Below, in pieces: positions 59,397 to 64,000 of a stretch of 64,000 bases of DNA; positions within the stretch are counted from its first letter, which is position 1; each line of letters opens with the position of its first letter. The notes under the pieces are model-generated. The model was not told where the DNA came from. It made no database searches and saw only the letters and a list, made by a program, of their open reading frames with translations. This stretch comes from JAWKOK01 sp963765875 (GTDB lineage: Bacteria > Chloroflexota > Anaerolineae > Caldilineales > Caldilineaceae), in the NCBI GenBank assembly GCA_963765875.1, contig CAVXYK010000020.1:1-64000 (forward strand), given 5' to 3'. The position numbers and the translations under genes were made by a program.

Positions 59397-60176
59397 ATGG
59401 AAAGCATTCGGTCCATGACAACTGCAACCAACGATGTGCGAAACGATGAACTTGCTCCATCCGTCAAAGAGCAGGGGATTGCCTGGCTAGTCCATCTGTT
59501 TACCGCTACCGGAGCGATCTGGGGTTTTCTGTCGATCATCGACATCAACCAGCAGAATTGGGGGCGTGCGTTCGTTTGGATGGCCATTGCGATCTTTGTC
59601 GATTCGTTTGATGGCTTCATCGCGCGCGGGGCTCAGGTCAAGCGGGTACTGCCTGATTTTGACGGTGCACTGCTGGACAACATTGTTGACTATTTGAACT
59701 ATGTTTTTGTCCCTGCCTATTTTCTCTACGCGGCTGGATTGCTGCCGGTTCAGTTGGAACTGGTCGTGCCGATTGTGGTGCTGCTTGCCTCGGCCTATCA
59801 GTTTTCCCAAAGCGATGCCAAAACGGAAGATCACTATTTCAAGGGATTCCCTTCCTATCGGAACGTTGTGGTCTTCTACATGTTCATGCTGCACATGGAT
59901 CCATGGGTAAATGCACTGATTCTATTTGGTCTCAGTGTAATGGTCTTTGTCCCGATTAAGTATATCTATCCTTCCCGCTCCAATATTCTGCCACGCCTGA
60001 CCATCGGGCTTGGCTTCATCTGGATGACTGTGAATATTGTTATCCTGGTGCGGTACCCGTCACAACCCTCATGGCTGGTTTGGGTCTCATTGAGCTATCC
60101 GGCCTATTACTATTGCCTCAGCTTCTATGCGATGTACAAGATGCGCCGCAAACCACTGGCGGCAACGATGACCTGA
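59397..60176 (+). CDS. CDP-alcohol phosphatidyltransferase, phosphatidylcholine synthase-like
   Basis: ATG 59397 gives 259 aa. AWLVHLFTATGAIWGFLS at about 29 is the start of Pcs enzymes. The CDP-alcohol motif DG-x2-AR-x8-G-x3-D-x3-D is present as DGFIARGAQV through FDGALLDNIVDYLNYVFVPA. Six to eight membrane segments follow, with HYFKGFPSYRNVVVFYM as in Pcs. It would join choline to CDP-diacylglycerol to make phosphatidylcholine. Without biochemical data a serine or inositol acceptor is not excluded. Confidence 0.83.
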   Translation: MESIRSMTTATNDVRNDELAPSVKEQGIAWLVHLFTATGAIWGFLSIIDINQQNWGRAFVWMAIAIFVDSFDGFIARGAQVKRVLPDFDGALLDNIVDYLNYVFVPAYFLYAAGLLPVQLELVVPIVVLLASAYQFSQSDAKTEDHYFKGFPSYRNVVVFYMFMLHMDPWVNALILFGLSVMVFVPIKYIYPSRSNILPRLTIGLGFIWMTVNIVILVRYPSQPSWLVWVSLSYPAYYYCLSFYAMYKMRRKPLAATMT

Positions 60177-60220
60177 CAGGATTGGAATGATCTCTAATCC
60201 TGCACGGCGAGAGTCTATCC

Positions 60221-61951
60221 ATGCAGAATGCCTCAGAATATACCCAGCCGGATGTAACGCAAGCAGAAACACCCAAGCTTGGTTCAGCGGCCCAAGGCGT
60301 CGAACAGCAGAACCCCAAAGCCCCAGGCGATACGGAGAGTACAGGGACAATCGAATCGGGTGAGGCGGATGATCACGGCATTGCCTACGATCAAGGATGG
60401 TTGTCGTCGTTATTGCGCCCGACGCTGATTGTCATCCTCGCAACCTGCCTTAACGTGGCCCTCCTCACTTTTTTGCAGCGGTTTGCACCCTCGTTAGGCC
60501 CACCCGTCTATCAGGTTCTCATCGTTCTGGGCTTTGTGGCCGCATTGGTCGGCTGTGTCACCTCGACCTGGTTGGCCCAGCCATCACAACGTATGCGCCG
60601 TACGGCAGGATATCGTATGGCCGAATTTGCGTTGCTGATCTTGCTCACGCGTCTGGTGCTCTGGGCTCTGACCGGCGATATCCCGACACTAGGCGCACTG
60701 TTTCTGACGCCTCTGGCGAGCCTATTTGATGGGCTATTTATCATTGCGGCCATTGTCGTCACTATATCCTGGGTTGTCGCCACCGAAATGAGCCGTGAAC
60801 TCCTGGATATGGCCCTACGGCCTGATGAAATCAAGGCTGCTGAATCGGGCACGCTCTATCGAGAGACGGTGCAACCTGGCTACACCGACCGTCAGACACT
60901 GTTGAACAGCTTTGCAAGCCGTTGGGTGATCGGCGGGATCCTGCTCGTCATGCTGGCCGCCGGCACCAACGTCGGATTCTCAGGGCGTGGTTTTGTCGCG
61001 ATCGCGAACCAAAACGTTGCACCAGCCGTGATCATGGCAGTGGTCGTCTATTTTCTGGTTGGGTTGATGTTGCTAAGCCATGGGCAGCTGGCTATTCTGC
61101 GTGCACGGTGGGCACTTGAGCAAACGCCTAGCCGCGACACGATCCTGCGCTACTGGCCGGCCTATGCAGTGGTGGTTCTTGTCGTAATTGGCGCACTTGC
61201 GGCCCTAATGCCCTTTGGCGGCACCTACTGGCTGGCCGCTGCGATTTCGTTCGTTGTTGGAATCGTCTACTTCATTGTATTTGCCCTGTTTCAGCTGATT
61301 GGCGTCCTCGTGGCCTTGGTACTGGCGCTGTTGCCGTTTCAAGAAAATGCAGAAGTGAGACCTCCGCCGCCAATGCCGTCGTTTGCACCCCCGCCTGCTG
61401 CGGAAACTGCGTCATCAAATCTGCTGGAGATTGCCGGAAGTACTATCTTCTGGGTTATTGCATTGCTTATTGTCGGTTATGCCGCCTATGTCTACTTCAC
61501 TGATAAAGGTGTTCGCTTCACTTGGCTTACCTGGCTGTGGCAGATGCTAACCAGTCGATGGCGCCAGGCTACATCGGCGTACACCGTTTGGCGCCGCGAT
61601 CTCGTTCGCATGCCCGGCAGTGCCGGAGAGGGTGGCCGTAGCGGCGGACGGCGTTGGTTCTCGTGGAGAAAACGAAAACTGGAACCGGATGCACAGATTC
61701 GATTTTACTATCTCTCTATGTTGGAGGAGGCTGAGTCGAAAGGCATTGCGCGTCAGCAAGCGGAGACCCCGCACTCCTATGCTCCACGATTGGTGGCTTC
61801 CCTTCCGGTCGATGCAGAGACACCGGTCGCTGTGGATGCGTTAACTGGGGCCTTCATCCAGGTTCGCTATACCGAAGCGCGGTTTGACGCAACTGAGCTC
61901 CCGCTCATGGAGCAATTTTGGCAACACCTGCGTAGAAATTTGCGTTTGTGA
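60221..61951 (+). CDS. Membrane protein with C-terminal DUF4129 domain
   Basis: The 576-aa protein has a polar Gln/Glu-rich start (about 1-65), at least eight membrane segments up to about 430, a Pro-rich cytoplasmic loop (VRPPPPMPSFAPPPA) and, at the C-terminus, a DUF4129 domain: IRFYYLSMLEEAESKGIARQ and TPHSYAPRLVASL, then FIQVRYTEARFDATELPLME. DUF4129 is usually found with transglutaminase and MoxR-type genes, which are not present here. Function unknown; a chaperone-like or envelope role is possible. Confidence 0.75.
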   Translation: MQNASEYTQPDVTQAETPKLGSAAQGVEQQNPKAPGDTESTGTIESGEADDHGIAYDQGWLSSLLRPTLIVILATCLNVALLTFLQRFAPSLGPPVYQVLIVLGFVAALVGCVTSTWLAQPSQRMRRTAGYRMAEFALLILLTRLVLWALTGDIPTLGALFLTPLASLFDGLFIIAAIVVTISWVVATEMSRELLDMALRPDEIKAAESGTLYRETVQPGYTDRQTLLNSFASRWVIGGILLVMLAAGTNVGFSGRGFVAIANQNVAPAVIMAVVVYFLVGLMLLSHGQLAILRARWALEQTPSRDTILRYWPAYAVVVLVVIGALAALMPFGGTYWLAAAISFVVGIVYFIVFALFQLIGVLVALVLALLPFQENAEVRPPPPMPSFAPPPAAETASSNLLEIAGSTIFWVIALLIVGYAAYVYFTDKGVRFTWLTWLWQMLTSRWRQATSAYTVWRRDLVRMPGSAGEGGRSGGRRWFSWRKRKLEPDAQIRFYYLSMLEEAESKGIARQQAETPHSYAPRLVASLPVDAETPVAVDALTGAFIQVRYTEARFDATELPLMEQFWQHLRRNLRL

Positions 61952-61981
61952 ATCGCCTCAAACCCGGCGAAAAATCTTGCC

Positions 61982-62010
61982 TTGACGGTGCATGATCCTC
62001 TTTGTTATAC
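61982..62010 (+). promoter_or_regulatory. Sigma-70-type promoter upstream of the S1 gene
   Basis: TTGACG (61982-61987), a 17-nt spacer and TTATAC (62005-62010) stand about 105 nt before the S1 start. A good match in the correct position. Confidence 0.6.
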
Positions 62011-62114
62011 TCTATAGTGAAAGTATCACCCTTGGATGTAGTAGATGCGCTACGTTCTATTTGCGTATCGTGCGCCAAGCCACCCACCCACCAGCACTTG
62101 GAGCAGACTTGAAT

Positions 62115-63425
62115 ATGTCAGACATTGAGCAGTTCAGGCCGATGGCGGAGGAAGATCCGCAGCCGGAAAGCGCTGATCAAGTAGCCGATCTTGAGATGTT
62201 TGAGCGCTACCTCGAAGAAGACTTGGACATGGATATCCCTACGCGTGGGGATCTTCGCCAAGGTAACATCGTCGAGATGCGGGGCAACGAGATCTTGGTG
62301 AACGTTGGGAGTAAACGCGATGGCGTTGTACCCCAGTCCGACCTGGCGCGCCTGGAACCCGAAATCGTCAAGGCCCTGCATATAGGCCAAATAGTTGACG
62401 TTGTCGTCAGTCGTCAGCCCGACGATGAAGGCATCTTTTTGCTGAGCATGGCAGAAGCCGAGCAGCAGAAAGATCGGCTCATGGCCCAGGAACTGCTGGA
62501 AAATGGTGAAATCACCGTCCATCGTGTTATCGGCTATAACAAGGGCGGTCTTACGGTTGAGTTCAACCAACTGCGCGGATTTGTCCCCGCGTCGCATGTT
62601 GTTGATATGCCGCGTAATCTGAACGAAGATCAGCGCCGCGAACAGTTCGAGAAACGCGTTAACCAAGAGATGAATCTCAAGGTTATCGAAGTTGAACGGC
62701 GACGGCGACGTCTGGTGATGTCGCAGATGCTTGCTGAACGCGAGATTCGCGATGCCATGAAGGAGAAGCTTTTCGAGACGCTGGCAGTTGGCGATATTAT
62801 CGAAGGCGAAGTGCGAAGCATTCGCCCCTTCGGCGCCTTTGTGGACATCGGTGGCGCAGACGGCCTGCTGCATGTCAGTGAAATTGACTGGGCTCCCGTC
62901 AACCATCCACGCGACGTATTGCAGGTTGGCGATATGACCAAGGTAGAGGTCATTCGTCTCGATCCGGAAAACCATCGCATCGCCTTGAGCCGCAAGCGGG
63001 TGCTGCCTAATCCTTGGGATGACATCGGTGATCGATATGTCCCGAGTACAATCGTGCCGATTACCATCACACGGGTCGTTGACTTTGGTGCATTTGCCCA
63101 ACTAGAGCCGGGTGTTGAAGGGCTCATCCATATCAGTGAGTTGGCTGATATCGCTGTGGCAGAACCGCTGAAGTCCGTCAAACGTGGAGACGAGATCGAA
63201 GTAAAGATCTTGCGTGTCGATCAGCAGCGCCAACGCATTGGCCTGAGCCGACGACAGGCTTTGCAGGATATGGGTATAACGGACCCGGCACTGAAGGTCA
63301 ATGATGATGCGGAGCAAGAAGTGACCTGGGTTGTGGGGCCGGCTGAGGGTGAGTCGGATGAGAGCGAAAAAGAAGACGAGGCCGGCGTTGCCGATCGCGG
63401 CAGCGAGGACGATTCTGAAGAGTAG
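62115..63425 (+). CDS. rpsA: Ribosomal protein S1 (four S1 domains)
   Basis: ATG 62115 gives 436 aa. After an acidic N-terminal part (about 1-45), four S1 domains follow: GNIVEMRGNEILVNVGSKRD, ITVHRVIGYNKGGLTVEFNQ, GEVRSIRPFGAFVDIGGADG and ITITRVVDFGAFAQLEPGVE. The last two carry the best RNA-binding Phe/Gly residues. The C-terminal tail is very acidic (SDESEKEDEAGVADRGSEDD). It helps mRNA bind the 30S subunit. Bacterial S1 proteins with four domains are usual in Gram-positive-like lineages. Confidence 0.9.
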   Translation: MSDIEQFRPMAEEDPQPESADQVADLEMFERYLEEDLDMDIPTRGDLRQGNIVEMRGNEILVNVGSKRDGVVPQSDLARLEPEIVKALHIGQIVDVVVSRQPDDEGIFLLSMAEAEQQKDRLMAQELLENGEITVHRVIGYNKGGLTVEFNQLRGFVPASHVVDMPRNLNEDQRREQFEKRVNQEMNLKVIEVERRRRRLVMSQMLAEREIRDAMKEKLFETLAVGDIIEGEVRSIRPFGAFVDIGGADGLLHVSEIDWAPVNHPRDVLQVGDMTKVEVIRLDPENHRIALSRKRVLPNPWDDIGDRYVPSTIVPITITRVVDFGAFAQLEPGVEGLIHISELADIAVAEPLKSVKRGDEIEVKILRVDQQRQRIGLSRRQALQDMGITDPALKVNDDAEQEVTWVVGPAEGESDESEKEDEAGVADRGSEDDSEE

Positions 63426-63445
63426 GAACGGGCAAGACGTAATTC

Positions 63446-63475
63446 TTGCCACTTTCCTTGTCCGTGCTGTATAAT
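63446..63475 (+). promoter_or_regulatory. Possible promoter of the rpsU-infA region
   Basis: TTGCCA (63446-63451) and TATAAT (63470-63475) are spaced by 18 nt. The rpsU start lies about 190 nt downstream, leaving a leader with a hairpin at 63496-63546. Confidence 0.5.
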
Positions 63476-63495
63476 TAAATGCTGTTAGCTCGAAT

Positions 63496-63546
63496 GTTAC
63501 AGACCTGTCAGCGCAAGAGTGACTAGACGCCCTGGCAGGTTCTGTT
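63496..63546 (+). other. Leader hairpin, AGACCTGTCAG...CTGGCAGGTTCT
   Basis: CAGACCTGTCAG and CTGGCAGGTTCTG pair across about 24 nt. It resembles the hairpin at 48692-48752 (both end in AGGTTCTGTT), so it is either a repeat or an attenuator in the rpsU leader. Confidence 0.45.
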
Positions 63547-63664
63547 TGCATGGTTGTTGAGTGATTTTGATTGAGGAACAACAGTCACCGGATCAAAGGT
63601 GAATACCTCTTCAAGCCTCTTCCATCGTGCTTGAAATATACGCCGCGATAAGGAGGTGAACACT

Positions 63665-63856
63665 ATGAGCGTAGAATTGCGACCTGGTGAATCTCAGGAA
63701 GGTCTGCTGAAACGATTTCGAAAGTCAGTAGCAGAAGCCCGGATTCTCCCTATCGTCCGACAGAAACGATGGTTCACATCGAAAAGCGAAGTTCGCCGAA
63801 TTAAGCGACAGAAGGCGATCCGCAAGGCCCGACGTACGCCGCGTTACACGAAGTGA
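63665..63856 (+). CDS. rpsU: Ribosomal protein S21
   Basis: ATG 63665 gives 63 aa: MSVELRPGESQEGLLKRFRK, then ILPIVRQKRWFTSKSEVRRI and a basic tail ending TPRYTK. A perfect AGGAGGTGA ribosome site (63651-63659) stands 5 nt upstream. The GTG at 63656 would lie inside that site and is rejected as start. S21 is a late 30S protein that helps 16S 3'-end pairing with mRNA. Confidence 0.95.
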   Translation: MSVELRPGESQEGLLKRFRKSVAEARILPIVRQKRWFTSKSEVRRIKRQKAIRKARRTPRYTK

Positions 63857-63949
63857 CTTTGAGCCGATAGTGGCTCACAGCAGACTGCGTAGCTGTACAT
63901 CTGGATGAAGTTGATCGAAAGTATTGAAGGGATTCCAAACTGGAGTTTT

Positions 63950-64000
63950 ATGGCTGAAGAAGCTATCGTACTTGAAGGAAAAATCGTTGATACGTTGCCC
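63950..64000 (+). CDS. infA: Translation initiation factor IF-1, 5' end only
   Basis: The last 17 codons read MAEEAIVLEGKIVDTLP, which matches the start of IF-1. It is cut by the window edge. It follows rpsU by 93 nt, so S1, S21 and IF-1 form a translation cluster. Confidence 0.85.
   Translation, partial: MAEEAIVLEGKIVDTLP

Noticed and set aside
62118..63101. A 327-codon minus-strand frame over rpsA
   Set aside because: The plus strand encodes four clear S1 domains with a promoter upstream.

Overview
The window reads as a chromosomal segment of a moderately GC-rich bacterium, most probably a filamentous or heterotrophic member of the Chloroflexota (Anaerolineae/Caldilineae-like). This is inferred from gene style, not from a search. 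Pointers are Thr/Pro-rich linkers after lipoprotein signals, ribose-type ABC sugar clusters, URO-D-like proteins in sugar loci, an MFS-HEAT fusion, a baseplate-J-like membrane protein next to ruvX and mltG, and DUF4129 and RDD membrane proteins. No rRNA, tRNA, CRISPR array, transposase or prophage was found.

Layout. 1-6.3 kb: frameshifted RraA-type protein, an acidic cytochrome c lipoprotein, two small secreted or unknown proteins, a decayed and an intact PIN-type toxin-antitoxin pair, a frameshifted AEC transporter and a membrane protein. 6.4-17.9 kb: a sugar-acid utilisation locus with SDR and GntR genes diverging around a perfect 34-bp palindrome, then permease, an unusual tandem-fused sugar-binding protein, ATPase, a DUF4380 protein, a URO-D-like protein, an MBL hydrolase and a galactonate-type dehydratase. 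18.0-19.1 kb: an HNH nuclease cassette bracketed by a broken second copy of the dehydratase 3' end. 19.2-31.8 kb (minus strand): GH32, pterin carbinolamine dehydratase, a double-length UxaA-type dehydratase, a sugar nucleotidyltransferase, a galacturonokinase-like GHMP kinase, an MFS carrier, a second URO-D protein and an MFS-HEAT protein. 31.8-48.7 kb: housekeeping genes (ydcF-like, mutS, alaS, baseplate-J-like, ruvX, mltG, a binding-protein lipoprotein, GT4, nitrilase, pyrimidine phosphorylase, trmFO). 49-64 kb: surface lipoproteins, HEAT, comEA, RDD, metallophosphoesterase, mannonate dehydratase-like, PPOX, EamA, phosphatidylcholine-synthase-like, DUF4129, then rpsA, rpsU and the start of infA.

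Working together. Three sugar-acid dehydratase families (DgoD, UxaA, UxuA), the RbsABC-type importer, SDR, RraA-like protein and GHMP kinase plus nucleotidyltransferase suggest uptake and catabolism or salvage of plant-type hexuronic and hexonic acids. The substrates are not proven by the sequence.

Two features cut across the annotation. First, nearly every intergenic gap holds a palindrome from one of several unrelated repeat families. These include hairpins built of 7-nt units and a small MITE-like element with shared terminal inverted repeats but interchangeable interiors. Some copies lie inside coding regions (mutS, the DUF4380 gene, a lipoprotein gene). Second, single-base frameshifts are frequent, especially at 28.4-33.9 kb, which points to sequence error or real decay. 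Entries affected are marked.
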